From Lepraria neglecta (lineage: Eukaryota; Ascomycota; Lecanoromycetes; Lecanorales; Stereocaulaceae), in the NCBI GenBank assembly GCA_033220425.1, contig CM065648.1, positions 1,302,001 through 1,366,000 of the forward strand: DNA of 64,000 bases, written 5' to 3'. Each line of letters begins with the position of its first letter. Position 1 is the stretch's first letter. Made by a program: the position numbers and the translations under genes. The notes beneath the pieces were generated by a model. That model was not told the origin of the DNA and did no database searches. It saw nothing but the letters and a program-made list of their open reading frames with translations. Shown here piece after piece: positions 34,409 through 45,228 of this stretch.

Positions 34409-35381
34409 TTAATCTTTGAGGTATACTAAATTTTCTGTGAAAAAGCCGAGAGTAGTTTCGCGTGGGCGACGGTTTTCTGACTTTATTAGAGCTTCCGGCG
34501 TTTTCTCTTCCAAAAGATCCCCGTGCCGGTCTCTCAGCTCAAAAGGAACGATCTTAGGATAGATACTAGTCGTCACTTCCATATCCTCAGGAGAAGCTCC
34601 AATAACGCCAGTCACTGGGCTCTCAAAGGGTAGCAATGCCTTTTTTCACACCGCCAAGTTCACGTGCAACCTTCCATCGCTGGGAATGGCTGAGATCATC
34701 CCATACGGTACTGAGATTGGTTCCAGGAATTCGACGCTGGAGCAAATATGGCATACCCAGGGGGTTATCACAGCTGAAATCTTTCGCAGCAATTGTAGGC
34801 ACCGGGATCGATGTCCATTGACGAACGTAGCTCAAGATAGCCAAGTCTCTCTCTTGCCGGCCCTCATCTCCTCGCGGCGTTCGAACTATGAGCTCGCGAC
34901 CCTCCATACCATATGATGGCGGTAGCGTTATGCCAGTGATGCGGTTATAGTCGCCTCCGCTAAGGCGCTCGATCATTGGTGTTTGTTTTGAGGGTACGAA
35001 AGACCCGAAAGTTTTGTTCGCTCTCAAATATGCCGCAGCTCGACTATTCAAGATTAGGTGCTTTAAATATTTTTGCGGAGGCCATAAGATTTGGCAAAGG
35101 CTTTCAACGCGTTTGCTGAAATCTTCATAGGATTCGTGACCATATTTGATCGTTGAAGTGTATGAGGCGGCGGAGCTCGAAGCGGCAAGGGTTGAACGGG
35201 TTCGAATCGAGGCATTGTCTGGACATTTCGGTACATCATGACTCGCCTCCTGCATGATGCATGGCCTCACATTTGGTGCATCAGCGGGAGGCGTGTTTAG
35301 GTGCTTTAGGGAGTCTGAGGCCATGATGAGTGGTATAGAGGCTCTTGGAAGATGGCTCCAAGAGGATATTGTTCCGAACAT
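34409..35381 (-). pseudogene. Truncated, frame-shifted APH-family kinase
   Basis: The N-terminal lobe of a fungal APH/phosphotransferase-family protein: MIERLSGGDYNRITGITLP, ELIVRTPRGDEGRQERDLAIL, WTSIPVPTIAAKDF, MPYLLQRRIPGTNLSTVWDD. A run of six A (plus-strand T 34641-34646) breaks the frame; with five A it reads on as KKALLPFESPVTGVIGAS for about 75 codons to a stop at 34409. The catalytic HGD and metal-binding loop expected further on is absent: the coding sequence ends about 50 bp before the aquaporin pseudogene. The start could be at 35381 or at the internal MASDSLKHL. Confidence 0.75.
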
Positions 35382-35974
35382 TAGTGGAGCTGGAAGCAGT
35401 AAGTATGATGTCGTCTATCCCCATTTTTGCAAAGTGTTTGCCATTACCATTTCATTGTCATCTCTGTTTGCTCAAAGCGGGATTGCAAGCAAACGTACAA
35501 AGATGTCTTTGTCTTGCTTGCGCAACTTGGCTTCGTTGGTCCCTGTCAATTTGCACACTCAGGCTGTTCTCTCATATCATGAAAACCCCTTCTAGCTCCA
35601 CATTTGATTCATTACTCGCTTCTTATTCCCAAGCTTTGACCAATCTTGCTGAGATTGACTTGATCGCCATTGAGCCCAAATCGGGACAAAGACTGGTACA
35701 CCACTCGTGTTGTTCCTCGGTTATGCTGTCGTCTATGTTATTGTTCTTTGAGTATCTATCAATGCCTCTAGACAACGAAGGAATCGCCATTGAATCCAAC
35801 AAAAGCGTAGAGCACGTCAACAAAAGCGTAGAGCACGTTTCACCTCTGGTCCTTTTGATCTACCATAGTACTTTTGTCCTCTTGCTTGTTCCTAAAATTT
35901 GCTCGAGATCGTTCTCGCCCATCCCAAATCCATAACTCAAATCCCCCTATTCTCACAACCAAAAATCTACACAG
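35382..35974. other. No gene seen
   Basis: About 590 bp of low-complexity, T/C-rich sequence upstream of the hexanucleotide repeat. Open frames here are repetitive and not protein-like. Confidence 0.4.
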
Positions 35975-36037
35975 CATCTCAATCTCAATCTCAATCTCAA
36001 TCTCAATCTCAATCTCAATCTCAATCTCAATCTCAAC
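35975..36037. repeat. Hexanucleotide microsatellite (CAATCT)n
   Basis: About ten and a half perfect tandem copies of CAATCT, 51 bp before the ATG of the next gene. In one plus-strand frame it reads as a Ser-Gln repeat and is joined without a stop to that gene, so it may be 5' leader or an expandable N-terminus. Confidence 0.95.
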
Positions 36038-36087
36038 CCCAACCAAATCAAACCACAAAGTCCGTACCCACCCCCCAACCCACTAAA

Positions 36088-36366
36088 ATGTGCTACATAG
36101 ACGAACACATCTGTGCCGGCTGCGGGCACACACAAAACCAAGCCGTCCGCACCCCCTGCACCAGCACCGGCTGGAGCATCCCCGTAGCCTGCTCCGGCAA
36201 AAACGTCGTGCGCACCACTCAATACCACGGCATGGAATGGTGTATCTACTGCTACCACAAGCGCCTTACAAATATCGAGAAACGCTTTGCGAATAAGCCT
36301 GAGCAGAAGAAGAAGGAATTGGATAAGTTGAGTTTGGAGTGGGAGGGGTATCAGCAGAAGTTGTGA
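36088..36366 (+). CDS. Small Cys-Gly-His protein, intact
   Basis: A single exon of 92 aa (MCYIDEHICAGCGHTQNQ). It has eight Cys, in the patterns CAGCGH, TPC, VACSG and WCIYCYHKR, followed by a Lys/Glu-rich helix (KPEQKKKELDKLSLEWEG). No signal peptide. The Cys/His spacing suggests a small zinc-binding fold. Related but divergent CGH sequences occur near 43.7 and 45.0 kb. The upstream frame is open through the hexanucleotide repeat to 35899, but I prefer this ATG because its context is C/A-rich leader. Confidence 0.6.
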   Translation: MCYIDEHICAGCGHTQNQAVRTPCTSTGWSIPVACSGKNVVRTTQYHGMEWCIYCYHKRLTNIEKRFANKPEQKKKELDKLSLEWEGYQQKL

Positions 36367-36719
36367 GCGTAGTGGTTGTTTGAGGTAGTGAGTTGGAGGG
36401 TGAGTGAATGGGGTTTCTTTTGTGTTTGTGGGCTAGATGAGGTGGATAAAGGGGGATTTGATCGTGTGTGCGCTCTTTATATCTAGACAGATTTCCTACT
36501 GAGTCCGTAATTAAAACGGTATCCGCTATCGACATCGTCGTCCCTCTGTATCACCGCTGCAAGCACAACTAGCACTACATTGTCATGGTCAAGACGATAA
36601 GCACACCAAATCAAGGATAGTGCTATCTAGCAGAAAAACAAAACACAAAAACCCTCCCCCAAAACCAAACTGCGAGATCTACTCCAACGGCTGCTAAACA
36701 CGCCTTGGTGACCATAAAG
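36367..36719. other. No gene seen
   Basis: About 350 bp. It holds the 3' region of the Cys-rich gene and a (CCAAAAC)-like A/C-rich tract near 36640. Confidence 0.4.
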
Positions 36720-36942
36720 ATACCCGTTCAATGGTGCAACAGCTGTGAGGGTCTAGCGGTCAAGGGCTCGCCGTAAGGTTCGGTAGCAGTGACCGTTGCA
36801 TGTTCGTCTTGGATTCTCATCGGGGCTAGCTGTCCCTTGGTCAAGGTCAGCATCTGAATGGGATCGGCTGCACAGCTAGTATTTCTCCAGAGACTAGACG
36901 TAGGGATAGTGCCAGGGTAAGGAAGGTTGTTGAGCTATGCAT
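36720..36942 (-). pseudogene. Decayed copy of small secreted protein
   Basis: Starts MHSSTTFLTLALSLRLVSG, a signal peptide like that of the intact copy at 37.8-38.1 kb. The frame then stops after PIPFRC, while the adjacent frame carries the homologous ADPIQMLTLTKGQ (intact copy: ADPADVMTYTKGQ). DNA similarity continues to the stop region (CACCATTGA..GGGTATCTTTATGG) and beyond. So it is a duplicate with at least one indel and several changes, and the Cys residues are lost. Confidence 0.7.
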
Positions 36943-37844
36943 GGTGTTTGCTTTGATATGGTGGATGGATATTTTGCTGGTTGTTGAGAGATATGAGATG
37001 TGTGGATGGAATGGAGGTCTGTATGTTGAGGAGTTGCTTGGCTTCATGTATGCTAACCGGCCTTTGTTGTAGTGTTGAGAATCAAAAGTGATTCCATGAC
37101 GTGGATTTCCAATGCGAATAACTTTATAGCGCTGTCTCCTTTATTCTGGCTTGAATGGCTTTTTTGTGCGAAGAGAAATACATAAGAAGGTATCTTCTGC
37201 TCGGTTTTTCTCGAAAGCTGCCTGCGTAAGCAACGTTCAACGGTACTATGATCCTCCTTTGCTCTGGCTTTCTTGAGCACTTCTAGGCGAATAATGAACA
37301 TACGACAAGGTGCTTTCTATTCGTCATCTGCTTGAAAGCCGCCTGGATATGGAACATCAAACGTAGAGGTTATAGAGTCGTAAGACTTGAAAGCCAGAAA
37401 GACAAAGATGGCGAATATGTTGACTCCTAGAACCTCCCAGCACCAGTCTTGATCAAGGTTTCAAGGACTGTAACATTTGGAAGTCGAAATTCATCTGATG
37501 CCGAAGTGTTATCTCTGTGCTGTCCCTAACCTTGTCTACAATTCGAGTCATATCTGAAGTCTAAAACCACAAGTATAACATGCCTAAGGAGACATTGGGC
37601 GATGCCTAAATCTCGCTAATTGCATAGTTCTGCAATCCATCACGAGTCTGCCCCGTAGAAAAAGACTTCTGGTAATAACAGAGACTGAAAATTGAAAGAT
37701 ACTGAGTACCGCATCTATTCAGTATTCTATTCAGTATACCAAAAAAAAAAAAACAGAACAAACAAAACTTCGCCCCTCCCACCTCCACCCTCTTCGTACA
37801 ACCACACTGCTCAATCCACCCAAACAGCTGCCAAACCCTCCTTC
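36943..37844. repeat. Duplicated intergenic module between the secreted-protein copies
   Basis: Contains two diverged tandem copies (about 37140-37255 and 37256-37370) of a roughly 115-bp unit with CATAAGAAGGT and AAAGC(T/C)GCCTGG cores; a third copy lies beyond the intact gene near 38330-38400. The minus strand at about 37440-37320 encodes GVNIFAIFVFLAFKSY to a TAG, matching GINTFATFVTPAFEVLY near 38.4 kb, so a fragment of a membrane-protein gene was copied too. An A13 run lies at 37741-37753. Confidence 0.6.
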
Positions 37845-38105
37845 TTAACCATAAAGACCCCCACTCAATGGTGCGTCGCATGCGGGGGCAACAGTGACGC
37901 AGGTATGCGTTGAGTCAGTTGCGAAAGTGTGGCGGGTGTACCCTCCCCGTAAGAAACCGGTATAGTTTATGTTGTATGCGCATCCTGGATATGTCTGCCC
38001 TTTGGTATATGTCATTACATCAGCGGGATCGGCTGGCCCAACTTCAAACATGGATGCTGCCCCCAAGGATAGTAACAAGGGTAGGAAAATGATCGAGGTG
38101 TGCAT
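37845..38105 (-). CDS. Small secreted protein, intact copy
   Basis: A single exon of 86 aa with a clear signal peptide (MHTSIIFLPLLLSLGAAS). The mature part of about 68 aa has three Cys and is rich in Thr/Tyr/Gly (KGQTYPGCAYNINYTGFLRGGY, HTCVTVAPACDAPLSGGLYG). One N-glycosylation sequon (NYT). No recognised domain. Size and signal peptide fit the fungal small-secreted-protein class, in which some members are effectors; that role is not shown here. A decayed paralogue lies 0.9 kb away on the same strand. Confidence 0.6.
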   Translation of the reverse strand: MHTSIIFLPLLLSLGAASMFEVGPADPADVMTYTKGQTYPGCAYNINYTGFLRGGYTRHTFATDSTHTCVTVAPACDAPLSGGLYG

Positions 38106-38309
38106 AGTGATTTGCTATGGTGCGGTGGATGTGTTGGCTTTATTGATAAGAGTTTTAGTTGCTAGTAAGAGATGCGTAGGTATGGGTAGACTGGAGGATC
38201 GGGGGATTGCTTGGCGTTCTATATTCCAAGAGGGCTTTGTTGGAGCATCATGAGATAAATATTGCCTTGTTCCAAAGTCTCGTAAAAGCTGGTGACGCGG
38301 TGGCGCTAC

Positions 38310-38681
38310 CTACATTGTGCTGGCTTTCTTGAGCATTTTCGCGAAGAAAGAACACATAAGAAGGTGCTTTCTATGTTGTCTTCGCCATTCGCCATTTCTT
38401 GAATACAAGACCTCAAAAGCTGGGGTGACAAAGGTGGCGAACGTATTGATCCCCAAATGAAGAATACTGGCATTGACAAATGATGGCCACAATGTCACAA
38501 CGCCACAGTTACCAAGACCAAGACGCAACAGCATTAACTGCAGGTAGAGCCCGTACTGAAACACGGATCCTGCAGTGGAGGAGCATAGGGAACAATCTGC
38601 TGTAGAGGAGCTGAGTTCATGCCAAAGAAAACCCTCCACGGGGCAATGAATAGACCCCGAAAAGTGCACCCAGAAAGGCAA
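38310..38681 (-). pseudogene. Fragment of a fungal membrane-protein gene
   Basis: A 123-codon frame with a luminal Cys motif (SSTADCSLCSSTAG) and hydrophobic stretches (YGLYLQLMLLRLGLGNCG, FVNASILHLGINTFATFVTPAF), resembling the N-terminal half of a common family of fungal multi-pass proteins of unknown function. Its last part is duplicated near 37.4 kb. The C-terminal 30 codons overlap the repeat module and look non-coding. Too short for the family, so probably a remnant. Confidence 0.4.
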
Positions 38682-39269
38682 GAACTGCCCTAGTTTCAGT
38701 GTCCGCCTTCGTCATAAAGACATGATATTGAAGTTGCCAATCTTGCACCGCCGGTCTAAATGTCGATTCTCCATCAATCAATTTTGGAAGCATGGATGAC
38801 TAATAGCAGAATTTGTTTTTCTGTAATGCTCACAGGCTACCTGAGACCTTCTGTATAAGGAAATGGCTTCAGAGTCACGAGAAAATTTTACAATGACACC
38901 ACCACCGCAAGCTCTTTAGGCCGCAATTCGAGGTGAATTTCAAAGATGTTCGTGTATTCGTGCGGCAATGACGACGGGTATGAAGGCGCTGCTGGCGACC
39001 GAGCATAGAATCAAGAAGTGGCTGGTTCCCTGCTAGCCGCAAGCTTTCGTTCTCGAACAGTCGGCTTGGGCCCATTACTCTCTGATCTCTTGACATCCAC
39101 TTCGAAGCTTCTGGCCGAGTCCGCAAGATGCCATTTATAGACCATGTCTGACCCGCGACCATTGCGTTTCCCAAATAATATATAACTTTTCGAGGGCCCC
39201 CTTCTCCTCCTATCTTAACACCAACAGCGACTAGCAGCTCTGGCGCGTCTGTCCATTTCCTTCAATCTG
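38682..39269. other. No gene seen
   Basis: About 590 bp with short frames only. It lies at the 3' side of the broken membrane-protein gene. Confidence 0.4.
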
Positions 39270-40520
39270 CTACAATATCACTGCATCCACCACCATCTGC
39301 GTTATCTCCTCCGTAGCCTGCGCCACACTATTTCCAATATTGCCCATTTCCATATCTCTCCCTACGTCCACGAGATTCGCCGCAGACATAGAACCAGTGT
39401 CGGTTCCATACCCGAATCGAAAAACCTGCACCTTTTCCTGCGCTCTCGCGATTACTCGTGACAGACCTGTCTGTGCTATTACCGTTGAAAAGCAGGTGCT
39501 CGATTGTATTTTTTGGAGACCTTTGAGCAGCTGTTCCCCTACCAATATAAACGCATTCAGGACCCTAGCTTCTGCCCTCCCGATCCAGCGTTTCGGAACA
39601 GACTGTGGGCGCCACAGGACCGTGAGGAAGATGAATTCCACCGCCGTCGTGGCCGCCAGGATGGGTTCAATTGTGATGTTTTGCGTAGGCCACTTATGGG
39701 CTATAGCAAGATGTGTGCCTCCCCACGCTATACCCGTGACTCCAACGATCCCAACTATAAAAGCGCTCATAAAACCCTCTGACTCATCGGCATTGCGATA
39801 ATTCGGGCGTGGAAAGGCAGGCCACATGAGTTGGCGAGTTGCATCTGTTGCACCTTCGCAGATGACTTCGGCCAAAGTGGCGTTGATTTTGTCGTAGATT
39901 TGCTGTGCCATGGTCAGTGTGTAGTTGTATAATGCTTCTGGAGGTAGTGATAAGGCGACAATCAGGTCGCCAGAGGTTGCGTTGGTGACGAAAGTGCCGT
40001 TGGGAAAATTCGCCATCGCCAAGAATCAGATCTGGAGACAGACAGCCAGGTATGGTCAGGTTGTAGCCTCCGTCATCAGTGCTGTTGAAGTAGACCCAGA
40101 GCGATCTTTGAAGCCTAACCCTATCCGTGGAGCGTACGATATCTCGTGGATTCAAACTACTCGTATTTCCGGCTATGAAAGTACCATTATCGGTGTCTGT
40201 CCAAGATAGATCTTCCGGTGATTCATCATCCAACTGCATTAACAAATCCATGATGGTTTCTGCCGAACTTGTCGGAGGAGGTGCCGATGTAGAAGCGAGA
40301 GGCTGCCATGCTGATTGTATACCACCAGGGCCAATACTGATGACCGACGGAACCACTTGTTGTAGGCGACCACCCACAAGGCTACCCATTGACGATGGAG
40401 CTGCCCAAAGCTGGGGATAGCGTTCAAGATCAGAAGTAGCACCGCCATGAGTGTACAAGCCATTATGGAATACAGGTCTGCAAGACATACAAGAAATCGA
40501 GTGCGAGGTTGTCGATCCAA
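39270..40520 (-). pseudogene. Multi-pass membrane protein, frame broken twice
   Basis: Three partial frames add up to one protein: a membrane helix IMACTLMAVLLLILN, then in the next frame RYPQLWAAPSSMGSLVGGRL through VYFNSTDDGGYNLTIPGC, then from about 40022 another frame with NFPNGTFVTNATSGDLIVAL, AFIVGIVGVTGIAWGG and ATTAVEFIFLTVLWRPQSV. One extra T in ATTCTTGGCG (about 40024) accounts for the second break; the first lies near 40420. Several NxS/T sequons in the middle part fit an exposed loop between helices. I do not recognise the family. Pseudogene and sequencing-error readings are both open. Confidence 0.55.
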
Positions 40521-43500
40521 AAGTGTAGTGAGTGAGGTTGTTTATAACGGTTATATACTGTCATTGCGCATATGGCCTCCACGCTACTATGCTTGGTGGA
40601 TAGCCTGGAATAATTTACCTTGAAACAGCGGCACCGAGATATTTTCGAATAACACCATCTCCAATCAGCCCTATGACAATCTGGACTCACGATACGAGAA
40701 GTAGTATTGAATAAAGACAAACACAGAGTTATGGAGCGTTTATTTGAAGCGCTTGCGAGCAATTCGAATCGCAAAAGATCGTCATATCAACATATGAGGA
40801 ACGCGAGCCTCATCTAGACGAATCGAAGTCTCAAAATGCCATCTGTGGGTCTCCGGATGCAGACCCGAGTCTGCCTCAAGTCCGATCTCCCGGGCCAAGG
40901 TGGGAAAAGTGGCGCGTACTGAGTTGCTTTCCTAGCGCCAGCACACGAATTCGGGGTAACAACAGGAGCAAAGTTGCGGTAAATGGATTGCTGTGCTCGA
41001 CAACAGGGATTTCTCTATTTCGCGTGCATGGTTGTCCCACACGAGTAACATGACATCTCCCTTTAGCCAATTCATTCATTAACATTGGCCAGCTTAATGA
41101 TGGCACACCTGCGGGTTTTTCAGCGTTGGGGCCCCCGCACCTAGAGGCCACGCATGTGAGTAATTCTGTTGGCGCTTCAGCTTAATTTAGACCAATTCAT
41201 CAACCTTGAGATCAAGACTTTAGTTCAGTGAGGCTACTCGAAACAAGATCGAGAGGCCCAGGTAACCTGTCAGGCTGGTCTCCGAGTACCCGATGTATGG
41301 CTAATCATGAGAATCACGGAATTTTCCGATGCTGTGTGAAGCTATATTGCGTCGGCATGGGTCGGATCGGCAATCGCGTTTCAGGTAGAATACTGGGCCC
41401 CAGCATTTCCCCTAGCTTCGGCATGGGAATTGAAAACCCCACCAAGATCCCAGTGTTGATGGACCTTGATTGGTCAAGAGTTTGCTTGGTAGCCTCTGGG
41501 GTCGTCGTGAATACTAAGATGCTTAGCCCGATATATGCATTGCCACGCAGTGAAGCACTCAGAGAAGTCCGATTGAATTTTTGTGAGCCTTTCTCCTAGC
41601 CGATAAAGTTCTTAAATCTTGGACAAAATAGATATTCGAGAAAGCATTTGTGGGAATGAGAGCTTATGTGTAGAAGGTGATGAACTAGGCATTGCATACT
41701 GCTCAAAGATAATCAATTGACGGGGAGGTCGTTCTGATGTCACAAATGGGTCCTTTGTTCATCGAAACGAAACAGAATGACAGAACGAAGAGCAAATTGC
41801 TAGAGTTTTCCGGCAGAGAAGCCCGATTAACCGTACTCGCATCTGTTCTGAGATCTGCTCGGCCAACGGCAACACTTGAGTAGCATCATCGGATCGATGG
41901 GCTCTCCATGCACACAGAACCGGTAGGAGAGCACGCGACAGATTACGTACTTGCTCATGATCATCACCAACATCTGGAAACACGTGAGGCCCAATGCAAT
42001 GGATACACTGCAACGGTAAAGAAGCCGCCTAAGCGATCAGATGATTTTGCGAGAAGCGAGCTGAGACGTGTCAATTGTTCCCCAGAATTGGAATTCTCTG
42101 CGGGGTATGTGTTTCAGTAGATCCACGCCCGAATACTCTTTATCGATGGGAGTCTGGCGACTGGGCTTGCGATGTATGACGAGCTAGGAAGAAGGCGAAG
42201 AAGGAGCGACGAAGTTTGCAAGAGGTCTAAATCTCTTGGTATGCTTAGTCGTCACTAAACCTCTGACCTGAATTTGTTGAATGACTCGGAACCTTTCTGC
42301 AACCATCCACCCTAGAGTCTACTGGTGAACATGTGTAATTACAGACAGGCTCGTTAATTGTTAGTCCGCCAAAGCCGTGAGGGAAGTGTGCATGATCAGG
42401 TCGGTGCGTTCAGTTGCCATCCCAGGACATCAGATCCGGTACTCGCACCGCGATGATACCCCCCATAAAGCTTTGACTTTTGTTTGATTTACGTGCCAAG
42501 GTTTCGAATAGGTGGAATGAGGCCAATAGCCTCCTTTTTCTAAGCGTGGGAGGTCTGCTAAAGAAGCGCCTATTGCGTGAATTGCGCTTCGCTTGCAGAT
42601 TCGAATGCGCGAGTCCAAATTGAGCTTGCTTTCCAGATTGCAACGTCGCGGGTTTTGCTTTGCGCTGTAGATTGAGTTGGAAAATGCAAAGCTTCGGCTC
42701 TGGTCCCAAATTTTCTGGGCGGTTCTAGCTCGGGAGTGCTCTAATGTTTGGATATGGGAGGGATGCTGACCGTGTTTTCGTCGAAATAGTCATGATAGGA
42801 CGCCTATTTTGCTTGGTACGCTCTCTGGAAGATTGCATTTTGCTTTCTCGTTGGGCTTGGTGCTATGGGTCTGTAAGTCTCTAGGCCTTACGACCGTATG
42901 CTGCGTTTTATATTACCTTCATTGCTGTGGCTATACTTCGAAGCACTCTATTGGTGGTGGTTTGTATGTAGCGATGCCTCGGATCCTAGCCTGCTTTGAA
43001 TCCGAAAGCAATCCGAGCCACCATAAAATAATTACCAGTAGCATTCTTCACGTCCATATTCTTCCTCGGCATCTATCTTACACCTAGCTCGGACGATTCC
43101 CTGATATTCCTTGCGGCTACTCTCGGTATGACACGATCAAGACATCAGCAGTCAACAAAGCTCGCGGGTGACAAAGCAGACTGGAATGGGGCGCATTTGC
43201 AAGCTGATGTCTTGGGGGCGGAACTTCGCTTTTGTAGACCTCACCACGATTTATTGACAGCTTGAGTCGAACACGTGCCGTTTGTGAATAAACTGGAGCC
43301 GCAAACGTGGATTTCGACGGCGAAGTGGAGTTTTGGACTTGCCAGAACAGTGGTGCAATATCTTTCTTTTCTGTCATCTGCGAGTATACGTAGCACTCTC
43401 ATAGCAATATGTCGCCGAGCGTCATCATTAGACCAAACCACCTACCTTCCCGAGTCCCTATCCTCCCCCTTCATGAAGCCTTCCATCTAATGACGTTCTT

Positions 43501-43688
43501 CCTCACAGATCTCATCCAAAACACTCCCCTTCGCCATGTGTACGTATTTTCAGAGTCCGATCTTCCATTCTTTGACCTATATTCTGAGTCTTAAAGCACA
43601 TCTCTGGAGCTCTTACTCTCTAGACATATTCCCAACCTCCAAGTCTTCCCTTAAACAAGCAAGGCTAACCCCGAAACCTTTGTCCAGG
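40521..43688. other. Gene-poor stretch
   Basis: About 3.2 kb with no convincing gene on either strand. Frames of 80-120 codons exist (for example 41228-41599 plus) but lack protein-like composition and splice partners. No repeat element is evident by eye. Confidence 0.45.
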
Positions 43689-43894
43689 TCTATCTCTCAA
43701 GCAGGATATACTACAAATGCGGCCATCTATACCGCGTAAAGCTCGAACGATGTCCCCAAGAGTTCGAGCGCGGGCACATGATCAAAAGTGACCATGTAGG
43801 AGGTTTCATCGAGTACTATTGCGCCGAGTGTAGACAAATTCGGGAACGACGCGCTCATCAGAGAGCCACAACCTACATTGGTCCCCGTCTATAG
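43689..43894 (+). CDS. Last exon of a small CGH-family protein
   Basis: After a branch site (GCTAACC) and a TCCAG acceptor the frame reads VYLSSRIYYKCGHLYRVKLE, RCPQEFERGHM, EYYCAECRQI, ending at TAG 43892-43894. The layout C-G-H, R-C-P, H and a final C-x-x-C suggests one zinc site. It resembles the 45.0-kb gene (YTCGHAAIILERCPAEFEKGH). The first exon, probably only a few codons, could not be placed. Confidence 0.5.
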
Positions 43895-44980
43895 CAATCG
43901 AGTCTTTGCCAACCTCGAATCTGAAAACCGCGCTTCCAGGATAATCTTTGCAATCGGCCGTCTTCGAAGTATCACTCGACAACGACATCAGCATCGGCCA
44001 TTTAGCGCTGGTAGCACTCCCCCAGCAATATATCCCCGACCTTCCTCATCTCAAAACCCCACCCACCTCCCCATCAATCTTTCATCTAACAAACTCCCCC
44101 TAATCTTCTTCTTAGCAAAACTCATTAAGAAACCATATATATCTCAAGAAATATGTACGGCTCATACCGCCATTTCATCAAAAAGTTCTCGACCGCTGCA
44201 ACAGGTAATCCGAAAACGGTCACAAAATCACAAACGGCTCCTCGGTCGTAGCGGTTCATCTTTGCAGTACTTGCGAAGAGCAGTAGGAGGCAAGAATAGC
44301 GGAGCGTCGCGCTCGCCATGGCTGGTGATGTGAGGCGATTGAGAACGACAGCGAGGAGTATTCGAATCAGGCCTGCTTCGAGCACGCAAACCACCAGAAT
44401 AAACCCAACAACCACTACACCATCATCAGCAACACTTTTCACACCTACATTACTTATCTTTTCCTTCCCTTCCATACCTCACACCCCCAACATAACCTTC
44501 ACAAGCATTCATTCGTCCGGTCCTTCGATCCCTAGCCTTCGTCACACCTAACGCCGGCAACACAACATTCGCTAGTAGCGTCCTTCATACCAGCTTTCCT
44601 TCCCTTTTCCTCACCACTAACATTAACGATGAAATCTCAATAATAAACAAACTCTCACCCCAGCCTTGCTCCTCCCTGTTCGGCCGAATTGCGATAAACC
44701 AGTCCTAAACGCCCATCTATAGCACCGCTCATCGACCATACAAGTGCACTTTTCCGAACCGCTTCCTCCTAACCTATCCTTTCACCGCTCCCAAGAGATA
44801 CCGTATAGCACCGACTCTGCTCTGCAATACCTTTTGATGTCATATTCTTCACTCCTGAGACTTATATATTGATGGGAAGTTTACTTTCATACAGCCTTTC
44901 GTGCCCTATCATCCGCTCCTGAAATTTTCTTTTGACTCAATAGATCGCTTTAAAGGGCAGTGCTAAGTCCGGATTCTACA
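43895..44980. other. C/A-rich stretch without a clear gene
   Basis: About 1.1 kb, rich in C, A and T tracts on the plus strand. Part may be 5' leader and intron for the 45.0-kb gene, as the frame upstream of 44990 has no ATG. Confidence 0.4.
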
Positions 44981-44989
44981 GGTGCCGAT

Positions 44990-45228
44990 CGATTCGCGAA
45001 GTCTACACATGCGGCCACGCCGCAATTATCCTCGAACGGTGCCCCGCCGAATTCGAAAAGGGTCACACGTTAGGAGACGTCATACACCAGCTGCAAACAC
45101 CCTGCGACGAGTGCCACCAAGAAGAGGAGTTGATAAGGAGGGTTGAGGAGCTCCAGCAGCAGTTGGAGAGAATCAAGCAAAAGGCTTTAGCTCACGTACC
45201 ATGGAGGGAAGAAGGGGAGGGTTCTTGA
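44990..45228 (+). CDS. CGH-family protein with C-terminal coiled coil, last exon
   Basis: Begins after a TTCTACAG acceptor: CRSIREVYTCGHAAII, LERCPAEFEKGH, TPCDECHQEEEL, then a Gln/Glu/Leu heptad-like helix (RRVEELQQQLERIKQKAL) and a stop at 45226-45228. Same Cys/His order as the 43.7-kb exon, so the two are likely paralogues 1.3 kb apart. The 5' exon is not identified. Confidence 0.5.

Noticed and set aside
33243-35381. Repeat-induced point mutation as cause of the pseudogenes
   Set aside because: Some lesions fit C-to-T, but others are indels or G-to-T changes, and the GC content is not depressed as in typical RIP.
41228-42120. Plus-strand frames of 70-123 codons in the gene-poor stretch
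   Set aside because: No domain, poor composition, no start context or splice partners.
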